A stretch of 64,000 nt of DNA, taken from the NCBI GenBank assembly GCA_017540565.1, contig JAFYAU010000022.1, positions 53,960-117,959 on the forward strand, read 5' to 3'. A program made the translations under genes and the position numbers. The notes under the pieces were generated by a model. That model searched no databases, was not told the DNA's origin, and saw only the letters and a program-made list of their open reading frames with translations. The stretch is from Oscillospiraceae bacterium (GTDB lineage: Bacteria > Bacillota > Clostridia > Oscillospirales > Oscillospiraceae). Below are positions 26,886 through 35,761 of this stretch, piece after piece (position 1 is the first letter of the stretch; the number at the start of each line of letters is the position of its first letter).

Positions 26886-27442
26886 GACGGCTGGCTGAGA
26901 GCCTGCGCGGCCTGGAAAGTCCCAGGATCGTTCTGCGCCGTCTGGAGCAGCGGGACGCGCCGGTACTGGAGGAGATGGTGCGGGACGCCGCAGTTTACCG
27001 CTATCTGCCCGCCTTCCTCTACGAGAGAAGATATCCGGATATCCGTACCGTTATCGACGGACTCTACGGCGAGTGCCTGGACGAATCTCTGATCCTGGGG
27101 ATCTTTGAGAACGGAAGATTCTGCGGACTGGCAGAATGGTATGACCTCCGGCCGGAGCCGCGCAGCGTCAGTATCGGAAACCGGCTGCTCAGCAGATGCT
27201 GGGGAAAGGGCCTGGCATCGGAAACGCTTCAGCTCATGCTCCGGGGACTGGAGGAGCAGACGGATATCCAATGTGTTACCGCGACCACGATGACGGATAA
27301 TCTTGCGTCGGCCCGTGTGCTGAGGAACAACGGTTTCGTGAAGACGGCAGAACACGCCGCGGAGGACTGGGGCTTCGAGACCCCGATGACCGTGGATGTG
27401 TGGATGAAGAGCATCGGAAACGGAAGGATCGATAACACATGA
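26882..27442 (+). CDS. GNAT-family N-acetyltransferase (RimJ/RimL type)
   Basis: A 186-residue protein with the RimJ/RimL-like GNAT layout: ESPRIVLRRLEQRDAPVLEEM-type opening (first strand and helix), a GRFCGLAEW strand, acetyl-CoA-binding region GNRLLSRCWGKGLASE at about residues 99-114 (a variant of the Q/RxxGxG/A loop) and LASARVLRNNGFV with the conserved Asn before the last strands. It would acetylate a protein N-terminus, amino acid or antibiotic-like small molecule; the substrate is not evident. Its start overlaps the peptidase stop by four bases. Confidence 0.85.
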   Translation: MRRLAESLRGLESPRIVLRRLEQRDAPVLEEMVRDAAVYRYLPAFLYERRYPDIRTVIDGLYGECLDESLILGIFENGRFCGLAEWYDLRPEPRSVSIGNRLLSRCWGKGLASETLQLMLRGLEEQTDIQCVTATTMTDNLASARVLRNNGFVKTAEHAAEDWGFETPMTVDVWMKSIGNGRIDNT

Positions 27443-27448
27443 AGGAAA

Positions 27449-27485
27449 GAAGCCCGGGCTCCCCTTAGAGAGGATTCCGGGCTTC
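27449..27485 (+). terminator. Hairpin after the acetyltransferase gene
   Basis: GAAGCCCGG (27449-27457) pairs with CCGGGCTTC (27477-27485). No T-run follows. Just behind it, 27490-27505 is a short ATAAC-GTTAT dyad of unknown role. The gap to 27620 holds only these and the leader of the catabolic island. Confidence 0.5.
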
Positions 27486-27619
27486 AGTCATAACGCCGGA
27501 GTTATAGCCATACCTTATTAATATGCGTCCGGCACGGCGGGACGATATACAATATCATCAAGGGATACTGTGCCCGTATGACGGCACAGACTATGAGACG
27601 AATCTGAGGAGGGACAGCA

Positions 27620-29386
27620 GTGGATCAGTTTATCAATCTGTTGGATACGCCGTACTCGCGCCGAGGCTCCTATATGTCGTTCGCCAACGACAACAACGGG
27701 GTCAACGTCCGCGGCAAAAGCAGCCTGTGGCTCTGCAACAGCCGCTCCCTGGGCTACGCGATGACCAGCATGGCATCGCCGAACAACTACCGCCAGGTAC
27801 TGCTGCAGCCGATCAGCCAGGGGCTTCCGGCGGCGGCTTTCATCAACACCACGCCCTACGAGGTCATCCTGGAGACGGCACAGGGCAGCCTGCGGTTCTG
27901 CCTTGGGGAGAAGAAACTGATGATGGCCTATGGAACGGACGGACTGACGCTGAGGGTCACGCCTCCGCCGCTCCGGTTCCCGGGGCCGACATCCATCCCG
28001 CTGCTCGATGCAGCGGGGCGGAGAATGATCGAGTTCAACATGACCAACCTCGTTATCACGCCGATCGCCGGAACGATCAAGGCCGGTCCCATGTTCCTGG
28101 ATATCCTGCCGGATGAGAACGGGGTCCTTCAGGTCGCGTTCGACGACTGCCCCTTTGATCCGGATCTCCGGCCGGTCGGTGATTATCCGTCCTATGAGGC
28201 ATGCATCTCCAGCGTCAGAGAGGACTTCGACAGCTTCTGCGCCGAGATCATGCCGGAACTGCCCGCGCCGTATGAGGAAAAACGTCTGCAGGCGCTGTGG
28301 CAGACGTGGAACATGATGGTCGGTCCCGACGACGAGAACGACTATCACCGGCCGATGGTGAAGATGATCCACTGCATCTTCGAGCAGGCCTTTGCGTGGC
28401 AGATGCCGATGCAGGCCGCCTGCCTGAAACGGAATCCGAAACTGGCGTGGGATGTTTTCTGTTCCTGCTTCCAGTTCCAGGACAGAAACGGCCGCCTGGC
28501 AGATGCCGTACCGTACAAGGATGTGCCGGGACGGCCGGCCATGAAGCCGCCCGTGCAGGGCATGATGCTTCTGTGGCTGATGGAGAACGGCGTCGTGGAC
28601 GCAGCCGATCCGTCCGATGAGGAGAAGCGGTGGCTTCTGGAGCGGATGATCCGCGCAACGGATTACTACTTCAGGTACCGCGACTGCGACAGGGACGGCC
28701 TGTGCGAATACTTCAAGGCCCTTGAGACCGGCTGGGAGGATGCGCCGCAGTACAAGCTCGGCATGCCGCTGGCGGGACCCGATCTGAACGCCTTCCTGGC
28801 ACTGCAGCTGGAGGCCATCGCCCGGTTCGGAAGCCGGTGCGGGATGCCGGAGGAAGAACAGGCCGGATATCTCCGACGCTCCAGAGAAATGGTCGACAGG
28901 ATCGTCAGCAGCTTCTGGGACGGAGAAGGCTGGTTTGCGTTCAACTGCGAGACGAAAAAGCATTCCGACTGCGACAACATTTCCCTTTACCTTCCGCTGG
29001 TGCTGGGAGAGAGGCTGCCGAAGGAGATCCGGGAGAAGAGCATCGCCCGCATCTTCCGGGAGGGCGGATTCGATACCCCGTACGGCCTGGCCTCCGAGGC
29101 GCTGGACAGCAAGTATTACCGTGGGGGATTCTGCTCCGGCAGCGTGATCACGCCTGCGCAGTTCTTCCTGTGTCTGGCACTGGAGGCATGCGGCAGACGG
29201 GATCTGGCGGAGCAGGTCGGACGAAAATACTGCGCAGCACTGAAGGAACACGGGTTCTATCACATCTACAACGCCCTGTCCGGGCAGGAAGACCGTACGC
29301 TTACGGCGTACGGGGAGCGCGGACTGTTCTGGTCAGCCTGGACATCCTCCTGCTATTTCTTCCTGGCGGACCGCTACGGGCGCTGA
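27620..29386 (+). CDS. (alpha/alpha)6-barrel glycoside hydrolase-like protein (GH63/GH37 clan-like)
   Basis: A 588-residue cytosolic protein starting at GTG 27620 after GAGGAGGG. The C-terminal 350 residues show the trehalase/glucosidase (alpha/alpha)6 pattern: TGWEDAPQY with the expected acidic residue, GPDLNAFLALQLEAIARF, and late YGERGLFWSAWTSS resembling the final aromatic segment of the clan; the N-terminal part is beta-rich, as expected for its accessory domain. It probably releases a sugar from a small glycoside, or is a relative with altered chemistry. It heads a cluster with a MoaF-like protein and a glycyl radical enzyme, so it may expose the aglycone or polyol those enzymes use. 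No signal peptide, so its substrate is imported. Confidence 0.65.
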   Translation: MDQFINLLDTPYSRRGSYMSFANDNNGVNVRGKSSLWLCNSRSLGYAMTSMASPNNYRQVLLQPISQGLPAAAFINTTPYEVILETAQGSLRFCLGEKKLMMAYGTDGLTLRVTPPPLRFPGPTSIPLLDAAGRRMIEFNMTNLVITPIAGTIKAGPMFLDILPDENGVLQVAFDDCPFDPDLRPVGDYPSYEACISSVREDFDSFCAEIMPELPAPYEEKRLQALWQTWNMMVGPDDENDYHRPMVKMIHCIFEQAFAWQMPMQAACLKRNPKLAWDVFCSCFQFQDRNGRLADAVPYKDVPGRPAMKPPVQGMMLLWLMENGVVDAADPSDEEKRWLLERMIRATDYYFRYRDCDRDGLCEYFKALETGWEDAPQYKLGMPLAGPDLNAFLALQLEAIARFGSRCGMPEEEQAGYLRRSREMVDRIVSSFWDGEGWFAFNCETKKHSDCDNISLYLPLVLGERLPKEIREKSIARIFREGGFDTPYGLASEALDSKYYRGGFCSGSVITPAQFFLCLALEACGRRDLAEQVGRKYCAALKEHGFYHIYNALSGQEDRTLTAYGERGLFWSAWTSSCYFFLADRYGR

Positions 29387-29458
29387 GACTGTGCATGACA
29401 GACATGAAAAGAGAAAAAGAAAAATAATACATATCATCATAATCAGGAGGTCTTCCAC

Positions 29459-30355
29459 ATGAATCTGATCGAGAAGTACGGTCCCATCGCGGGAAAGAAG
29501 TCCATCAACCAGTACTGCCCCCCGAAGTGCTTCGAACTGGAGGGAAAGGAGTTCAAATTCGTCCTTGATACGGGCGAAGAGGCCGGCGAGTATCTGCTCA
29601 AGGTGACGGGAAAAACGGATCTGGAGTGGAGCTTCCGAGGCAGCCCCATGAAGAAGGAGACCTATGAGTGTCGGAAATCCGACGACTGGACGTATCTGCT
29701 GACCTTTACCATCGACGGAACGGACCACAGGGAAAACCACACCTTCGTGATTGATCTGGAACAGGAACTCGTGACCTTCCTGCTGTGCAAGGCGGGGGAG
29801 AATCCCTATTATCCGTATATCATCGAGACCCACTTCGGCTTCGGGTACATCGCCATCGAGGGCAAGGAACACACCGATCTGAGGCGCCACGGTTTCACTG
29901 CCGATGTGGCCGGCACCTGCGTGCGCTGGGTCTATGGGCACAACCTGTCCACCGTGCATGTGTATCACGATCCCCACTGGTACCGCATCGGATATCCGAA
30001 GAACAGAGTGGATACGAAGGAAGTGCCGGATGCCACCAAGAGGATCCGCGCCCTGATGCAGGAGATGCCCAGCAGTGACGAGCAGGCCTACTACATCAAG
30101 ATCAAGGAAGCGATGTATCTGGTCAGCGTGACGGAGCAGAATCTTGAGAAGCTGCTGGCCGAGCGCTTCGGCTTCCGCAGCGACACGCTGTGCTTCCTGG
30201 ACAACTGGGACCGCATGTACAGCGTCGGCCGCGCCTTCGGAAAGAGGACCGTCGACGGCGAGGATCAGGATCTGTTCATCATGATCGGCAAGTACGGCGT
30301 GCCCGAGGAGGTCGAAGACCGTTTTTTTACCGACCCGATCCCGTATCTGGTCTGA
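29459..30355 (+). CDS. MoaF-like calycin protein, single-length
   Basis: A 298-residue protein resembling the MoaF family and, more distantly, phenolic acid decarboxylases, both beta-barrel calycins. Two barrel units are seen: one from about residue 28 (ELEGKEFKFVLDTG, WTYLLTFTI), one from about 150 (GTCVRWVYGH, AMYLVSVTEQN). The boundary motif RHGFT is shared with the long paralog at 43480. MoaF itself has no proven enzymatic role; decarboxylases of the same fold act on aromatic acids. AGGAGGTC precedes the start. It is sandwiched between the glycosidase-like gene and GRE1 and is surely in their operon. A role as substrate-binding or lyase-type partner is inference. Confidence 0.6.
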   Translation: MNLIEKYGPIAGKKSINQYCPPKCFELEGKEFKFVLDTGEEAGEYLLKVTGKTDLEWSFRGSPMKKETYECRKSDDWTYLLTFTIDGTDHRENHTFVIDLEQELVTFLLCKAGENPYYPYIIETHFGFGYIAIEGKEHTDLRRHGFTADVAGTCVRWVYGHNLSTVHVYHDPHWYRIGYPKNRVDTKEVPDATKRIRALMQEMPSSDEQAYYIKIKEAMYLVSVTEQNLEKLLAERFGFRSDTLCFLDNWDRMYSVGRAFGKRTVDGEDQDLFIMIGKYGVPEEVEDRFFTDPIPYLV

Positions 30356-30448
30356 ACGGGGATACGGAGTCGGATCCGTCGGCGGCGGAATAGCCCGGCG
30401 GGCAGAGAGAACAGGACAGATCCCAACGGAACAGACAGGAGGTAAATA

Positions 30449-32896
30449 ATGTATCAGTTTCGCCCGGTAACGGAACGCATGAAGGTCATGCATGAACGCG
30501 TAAGGGACAGATACTTCCAGGTGGACTCAGAGCGTTCCGTGATCATTACCAATGCGTACAAGAAATATGAAAACGTGATCCCCGTGATACGCAACGCCTT
30601 GATCTTCAAGGCGATCTGCGAGGAGATGACCGTCCGCGTGGAGGAATACGAAGTGCTGGTGGCCAACTCCGCCAAGTACTTCTGCGGCACTCTGGGCAAT
30701 CCCCGCTGGGGCGGCGGAGGCATCTATGTGAAGCTCGCGGATCAGGGCGTCTGGAAAAAGGGGGAGGACGGCTGCTACCACAATCCCGATACGGATGAGC
30801 TCCGCATGTTCATGACCCAGGAGGATTACGAGGCGCTGAAGGAAGTCAGCGCATACTGGGAGGGGCGCACCATCAACGCCATCGCCAGCGCCTGGCAGCC
30901 GGAGGGCTATGACGAGCTCAACCGTCTGGGCGTGCGGTCTTTCGGCGCAAACATGCCCATTGCGATCATGCCCGCGGGGCACTCGACGCCTGGCTACGGC
31001 AAGATCCTTTCCATGGGGTACCGTGCCATCCGGCAGCAGGCCAGGGACTGGCTGGACGCCCACCGCAACAACCTGATGGGGGACGACCTGGAGAAAAGCC
31101 TTTTCTACCAGTCAGTGGATATCGTCTGCACCGGTGCCATGACGCTGCTGAAGCGCTACGGCCAGAAATGCTATGAAGAAGCGGAAAAGTGCTCCGATCC
31201 CGACCGGAAGGCGGAGCTCCGTTCCATGGGCGATGACCTGGTATGGATCTCGGAGAATCCCGTGCAGACCTACCGGCAGGCCTGCCAGGGAACGCTGCTG
31301 TACGAGGTCATGGTGGCGCTGTCCGGTATGGGGGACATCGGTTCCTTCGGCCGGTTCGACCAGTATACCTGGCCGTATCTGAAAGCCGATCTGGAAGCCG
31401 GCCGCATCACCATGGATCAGGCGCAGGAGATCACCGACTGCTTCTTCATGAAGGTGAACAGCTTCTACAACGGCGGCGTCGGCGCTCTGACTGTGATCGT
31501 GGGCATCGGCAACACCTACCTGCACACCACCGTCGGCGGCGTCGATCCGGATACGGGAATGGACGCCAGCAATCCCGTGACCTATATGACGCTGGAGACG
31601 CTGGGACGGCTTCGTCTGCACGATCCAACCATCTCCCTGCGCATCAACAAGAACACCCCGGACAGGCTCTGGGAGTGTGCCATAGAAGTCAACCGCCTTG
31701 TGGGCGGCCTTCCGCTGTTCCAGAACGATGACGTCATTATCCCCGGCGCCATGAAGGAACTGGGTTTCTCCCTGCATGACGCGCGGGATTACGCTCTGAT
31801 CGGCTGCCAGGAGATCACGGGATCCGGCAACGACTACGCAGCCGGAAACGGCACCACGCCGCCGGAAGCCTACACACAGTACAGCACCATCCTGGTGATG
31901 GCACTGAACGACGGCAAGAACCCGTACAACGGCGAACAGTGCAGTATCCATACCGGCTATCTGTACGACATGAAATCCCTGGACGAGGTCAAGGAGGCGT
32001 GGAAGAAACTGGCGACCTACGTGCTGAAAGCGCAGGTGTCCGTCGAGAACTATGTGGAGTATATCTTCATGTACCACGACCAGCACCCGATCCTGTCCAT
32101 ATCCATGGAGGGATGCATGGAGAACGGAAAGGACGTGGTATGCGGCGGCGCGAAGTACAACAGCTTCGGCAGCACTGCCGTCGGCCTCGCCACCGTGGCC
32201 GACTCCCTGACCACCATCCAGTACATGTGCTTCGACAAGAAACTGTGCACGACAAGGGAACTGTACGACGCCTACATGGCCAACTGGGAGGGCTATGAGA
32301 CCCTGCGGCAGAAGATCCTGTCCGAAGTCCCTCACTACGGGAACGCGGATCCCTATGCCGATGCCCAGATGAAGTGGGCCATCGATACCTACTACGATAT
32401 CTGCAAGCAGTGCTACAGCTCCCGGAGCAAGATTTTCAAGGGCGGCATGTACAGCGCCGCCAGCCACGTGGCGCAGGGGTATACCACCTGGTCCACCCCC
32501 GACGGGCGCCTGGCGGGCAAGCCCATTGCTGACGCCGCGTCTCCCGCGCAGGGACGCGACAAGTGCGGTCCCACCGCGGTGCTGTCCTCGGCTCTGTGCT
32601 TCGAGCATGGCAAGTTTATGAACGGCCTGGCACTGAACATCAGGATCCATCCCTCAGCCTTCAGCCGTCCGGACGGCATAGACAAACTCAAGCAGATGAC
32701 CCAGGCTTATATGGACGCAGGAGGCATGGAGGTGCAGTACAACATCGTATCCTCCGAGACCATGCGGGCGGCGCAGGCCGACCCGGATACCTTCCGGGAT
32801 CTGGTGGTCCGCATCGCCGGCTACTCGGCCTATTTCATCGAGCTTTCCCTGGACTGCCAGAACGACCTGATCTCCCGTACGGAGAACAACCTTTGA
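30449..32896 (+). CDS. Glycyl radical enzyme 1 (pyruvate formate-lyase-like, eliminase/dehydratase type)
   Basis: An 815-residue enzyme of the PFL/glycerol-dehydratase superfamily. The thiyl cysteine is Cys453 in LIGCQE, with Glu455 two residues on, the usual general base of eliminating GREs; typical dehydratases read GCVE, so the Gln is a variation. The glycyl loop RIAGYS carries Gly791, 24 residues from the C-terminus. GREs of this class remove water, amines, sulfite or split C-C bonds of small polar substrates and work only without oxygen. It ends the 27.6-32.9 kb operon and is followed by a strong bidirectional terminator. No activating radical-SAM enzyme lies nearby. The substrate cannot be told by eye. 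Confidence 0.85.
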   Translation: MYQFRPVTERMKVMHERVRDRYFQVDSERSVIITNAYKKYENVIPVIRNALIFKAICEEMTVRVEEYEVLVANSAKYFCGTLGNPRWGGGGIYVKLADQGVWKKGEDGCYHNPDTDELRMFMTQEDYEALKEVSAYWEGRTINAIASAWQPEGYDELNRLGVRSFGANMPIAIMPAGHSTPGYGKILSMGYRAIRQQARDWLDAHRNNLMGDDLEKSLFYQSVDIVCTGAMTLLKRYGQKCYEEAEKCSDPDRKAELRSMGDDLVWISENPVQTYRQACQGTLLYEVMVALSGMGDIGSFGRFDQYTWPYLKADLEAGRITMDQAQEITDCFFMKVNSFYNGGVGALTVIVGIGNTYLHTTVGGVDPDTGMDASNPVTYMTLETLGRLRLHDPTISLRINKNTPDRLWECAIEVNRLVGGLPLFQNDDVIIPGAMKELGFSLHDARDYALIGCQEITGSGNDYAAGNGTTPPEAYTQYSTILVMALNDGKNPYNGEQCSIHTGYLYDMKSLDEVKEAWKKLATYVLKAQVSVENYVEYIFMYHDQHPILSISMEGCMENGKDVVCGGAKYNSFGSTAVGLATVADSLTTIQYMCFDKKLCTTRELYDAYMANWEGYETLRQKILSEVPHYGNADPYADAQMKWAIDTYYDICKQCYSSRSKIFKGGMYSAASHVAQGYTTWSTPDGRLAGKPIADAASPAQGRDKCGPTAVLSSALCFEHGKFMNGLALNIRIHPSAFSRPDGIDKLKQMTQAYMDAGGMEVQYNIVSSETMRAAQADPDTFRDLVVRIAGYSAYFIELSLDCQNDLISRTENNL

Positions 32897-32940
32897 GAAC
32901 GCGTCAGCGGGAACAGGTTCGGGAGGATCCCAAAAACAGG

Positions 32941-32976
32941 AAAATCCCGCCACCGGAATGCGGTGGCGGGATTTTT
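32941..32976. terminator. Bidirectional terminator between GRE1 and the FAD-oxidase operon
   Basis: AAAATCCCGCCACC (32941-32954) is an exact inverted repeat of 32962-32975 with a 7-base loop; A-run on the left and T-run on the right let it work for both convergent transcripts. Confidence 0.9.
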
Positions 32977-32993
32977 GCGCAGATGACAGGATG

Positions 32994-34505
32994 TCAGGCA
33001 TCCATGGTAAACGAAGGGTCAAAAGCTTCACGGATGCGGCCTGCCCAAAGGTGGCAGTTGCAGTACAGACGGCCGAGCGCCTCGCCCGCCTTGCCATACC
33101 CTCCGGCTGTCATCGAGTGGGCGTGGTTCTTCAGGTCCGTTTCCCTGGAGACCGTGCAGAATTCCTGCATGTACCGGAAGGAGTTGGGGTCAAGGCGGTC
33201 CCACATGAACAGCAGTTCGAAGGAGGCGAAGTGGCCGTATTCCATCGGGATGATCTGGTAGTTCTGCGGGGCGTCGAAGATCTTTCCGGTATCGGTGAAA
33301 TCATGAATGAATCCGCTGATGGAATCCCCGATATCGCAGAGATGGCGGACGGACTCGCCACCGGTCTTGATGGGGAGCCAGCTGCCGCCGAGGCGGAGGA
33401 CGCTCTGCAGACGGGAGACGATCATGAAGTAATCCATGTGCTCCTCCCACCATTTCTCCAGATCGCGGGGCAGGCGGACACCGCCCGTTTCGCGTATGAC
33501 GTCGAAGAGGATCTTCTCCTCATATTCGAGTTCGCGGACGGAGTGTGGAGCCAGATGCACGACGAGGGGCATCGGGAAAGCTTCCCTGAACCGACCCCAT
33601 TTTTCCCAGAATTCGTTGGCGGAGGCTGTCATCATCAGGGAAAGGGGGAGGTAGAAGTACTTCTGTACGGTGGCGCCGACCTCCGACTCGCCCAGGGCGA
33701 GCATCGCCCGTCCGACGTCCTGGATGGAGGAGTAGTTGAAGACATATACCCGGCTGCAGCCGCCGTCCATGTAGATGCGGCTGTGCGGGCTCACCCCCTC
33801 GGAACGGGTCTCCGCGGGTCCCTTGCATCTATCCAGCGCGATGGCGCATTTCGTTACGATGCCGATATGTCCGGCATTGCCGCTGTAGCCCTTCACGACG
33901 CCTCTGAGGCTGGGGCCGGCGCTCTCGGGACAGAACCAGCCGGCGCCGGCCTCCAGGGAGCCGGTGCGGAGGATCTCGCCTTCCGGCGTGACCATTTCCA
34001 CCCCCAGCAGGTAGCGGGTCGGACGGGAGGAGCCGTACTGGTTGTGATGATCGCCGCCGGTGCAGGCGATGTTCACCAGGACGGAGCCGCCCGGGCCGAC
34101 GGCAGCGGCCGTATAGCTCAGGCCGCGCTTCCGGACTTCCGGGTACAGCTGCACGTGGCGCACGCCGGGCTCGACGACCGCATAGCGGTCTTTTTCATTG
34201 ATCTCGAGGATCCGGTTCATGCGCTTGAAATGGATCAGGATGGTGTTCTCTTCTGTGGCGTAGGCCGTGGGGATGCCGCCGGAGACGGTGCCTACGTAAC
34301 GGACCCCGTGACGGTTGCAGATCCGGACGATCTCCGCGACCTGCTCGGTGCTGCCGGGCAAAACGATGGCGTCGGCGCTCCTGTGCGGGAAGGGAATCTC
34401 CGGCGTCTGCGCCCGGTTGCCGGCAAGGATGTATTCCTTTTCACTGATGTTGCGGCTTCCGACGACGCTTTCCAGTTCTGCGTAAACGGCTCTTGGAAGA
34501 CTCAT
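32994..34505 (-). CDS. FAD-linked oxidase (GlcD/VAO type), third gene of the oxidoreductase operon
   Basis: A 503-residue protein; ATG 34505 follows GGAGGTGCC, and the longer open frame upstream overlaps the Fe-S gene without support. The FAD_binding_4 domain covers about residues 40-230, with the pyrophosphate-contact region YVGTVSGGIPT, the strand YAVVEPGVRHVQLY and the glycine-rich GPGGSVLVNIACTGGDHHNQYGS region; the C-terminal VAO-like substrate domain follows. Enzymes of this family oxidise hydroxy acids or phenolic alcohols. With the Fe-S subunit upstream and a second flavoprotein it forms a glycolate-oxidase-like three-subunit complex. Substrate unknown; the unusual His pair in GGDHHNQ may hold the flavin covalently, which is a guess. 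Confidence 0.8.
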   Translation of the reverse strand: MSLPRAVYAELESVVGSRNISEKEYILAGNRAQTPEIPFPHRSADAIVLPGSTEQVAEIVRICNRHGVRYVGTVSGGIPTAYATEENTILIHFKRMNRILEINEKDRYAVVEPGVRHVQLYPEVRKRGLSYTAAAVGPGGSVLVNIACTGGDHHNQYGSSRPTRYLLGVEMVTPEGEILRTGSLEAGAGWFCPESAGPSLRGVVKGYSGNAGHIGIVTKCAIALDRCKGPAETRSEGVSPHSRIYMDGGCSRVYVFNYSSIQDVGRAMLALGESEVGATVQKYFYLPLSLMMTASANEFWEKWGRFREAFPMPLVVHLAPHSVRELEYEEKILFDVIRETGGVRLPRDLEKWWEEHMDYFMIVSRLQSVLRLGGSWLPIKTGGESVRHLCDIGDSISGFIHDFTDTGKIFDAPQNYQIIPMEYGHFASFELLFMWDRLDPNSFRYMQEFCTVSRETDLKNHAHSMTAGGYGKAGEALGRLYCNCHLWAGRIREAFDPSFTMDA

Positions 34506-34516
34506 GACGGCACCTC

Positions 34517-35749
34517 CTATGCAAGACGGCCGGCGACAAGCTCGGCCAGATCGACGACCGGGAGCGGGTCGCCCGCACCGCTCAGGGCGGTCCTGCAGAA
34601 CGGGCAGCACGAGACGATGGCCTCGGCGTCCGTGGAACGGGCCTCACGCATGCGTTCATCAGCCGTTGCGGCGGCGCACTCCGGATCGGCCTGGCCGGTC
34701 CAGTAGCCGCAGCACCAGGACTCCTCCACGCGGCGAGTCATCTCCCGTACAGTGATCCCGGGCAGGGCGGAAAGCACGTCTCTGGGCTCCTGATACACGC
34801 CGAACTCCCCGCGGTTCCAGTGTTTTTCGGGCACGTGCAGCCCGTAGGAACGGATCTCTCCCTCCCAGGGAACGTATTCCTCGGACAGCCGTCCGAGCAT
34901 GCAGGGATCGTGATAGGTCACAGTCAGCGGCCGGGCATCCTGCCTGAAGGCAAGTTTCCCTTCGCGGATGAGACCGGCGGCGACCTGAGAGATGTGGACG
35001 GTCCGGAAGCCCGGCTTTACGAATCTGGGATAGATCGAGCGGAACGCACCGAAGCACTCTCCGCACACGGTGATGACGGTCCGGATACCAGCTTTTCGGA
35101 AGGCTTCGGCATTGCCGCGGATCAGATCTCCGGCAGTTTCCTGCTGTCCGCTGCGCCACAGGGCGCCGCCGCAGCACCGCTCCTCCTCACGGAGAAGCCG
35201 GAAGGGGACGCCGCCCGCCTGCAGGATCCGGATCGCAGCGAGAACGGGACCGGGATCGCGGGAAGCGCTGCAGCCGGCGAAAAGGACGGTATCCGAGTCG
35301 GGATCGTCCCGGAAATCCCCGGGCAGCCAGGAAAAGCGCTCGGCCAGGGGGACCCCGAACGGATCGCATCCGGCGGATACGTTTTCCGCCATGCGGCGGC
35401 AGGAATCCGGCAGATGGCCGGCCTGAGCCAGATCGTGGCGCAGTTCATAAATGGTCTCGAGCACCTCCATGTCCCGCACGCTTTTGCAGTTGACGTCGCA
35501 GGCGCCGCAGGCGGCGCAGGTATGGACCATGTCCGCAAGCTCATCCGTACGTTCGAGTTTTCCCTCCATGACTTCCCTGACGATATTCACCAGGCCCTGA
35601 CCGGAGTAGGCGTCGAAACCGAAATGATGATGGACGGGGCAGACCTCGGCGAAGTCCCAGCCGGACATGCGGTGGGGAAGGATCCACTTGCACTGGCCGC
35701 AGTGGTTGCAGCTCTCCATGGTGTAGCGGAACCGGTTCAGATCAGACAC
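34517..35749 (-). CDS. Iron-sulfur subunit with two [4Fe-4S] clusters and CCG domains (GlcF/HdrD type)
   Basis: A 410-residue protein. The N-terminus has two ferredoxin-like clusters: CNHCGQC with its distal CP and CAACGACDVNC. Two CCG-type domains follow, visible as AGCSA...RCCGGALW with VCGECFG and later HDPCMLG...SWCCGYW with SCCPFC, the heterodisulfide-reductase/GlcF pattern that binds a noncubane cluster or flavin-derived electrons. It should take electrons from the two flavoprotein subunits encoded on either side and pass them to a membrane or soluble carrier. Spacing to neighbours is 11-12 bases, so the three genes are one operon read leftward from the promoter near 37.1 kb. Confidence 0.85.
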   Translation of the reverse strand: MSDLNRFRYTMESCNHCGQCKWILPHRMSGWDFAEVCPVHHHFGFDAYSGQGLVNIVREVMEGKLERTDELADMVHTCAACGACDVNCKSVRDMEVLETIYELRHDLAQAGHLPDSCRRMAENVSAGCDPFGVPLAERFSWLPGDFRDDPDSDTVLFAGCSASRDPGPVLAAIRILQAGGVPFRLLREEERCCGGALWRSGQQETAGDLIRGNAEAFRKAGIRTVITVCGECFGAFRSIYPRFVKPGFRTVHISQVAAGLIREGKLAFRQDARPLTVTYHDPCMLGRLSEEYVPWEGEIRSYGLHVPEKHWNRGEFGVYQEPRDVLSALPGITVREMTRRVEESWCCGYWTGQADPECAAATADERMREARSTDAEAIVSCCPFCRTALSGAGDPLPVVDLAELVAGRLA

Positions 35750-35761
35750 GGTGACACCTCC

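Noticed and set aside
32958..34706. A 582-codon forward frame over the reverse-strand FAD oxidase
   Set aside because: The minus-strand frame encodes a complete FAD-linked oxidase with known motifs; the forward frame is its shadow.
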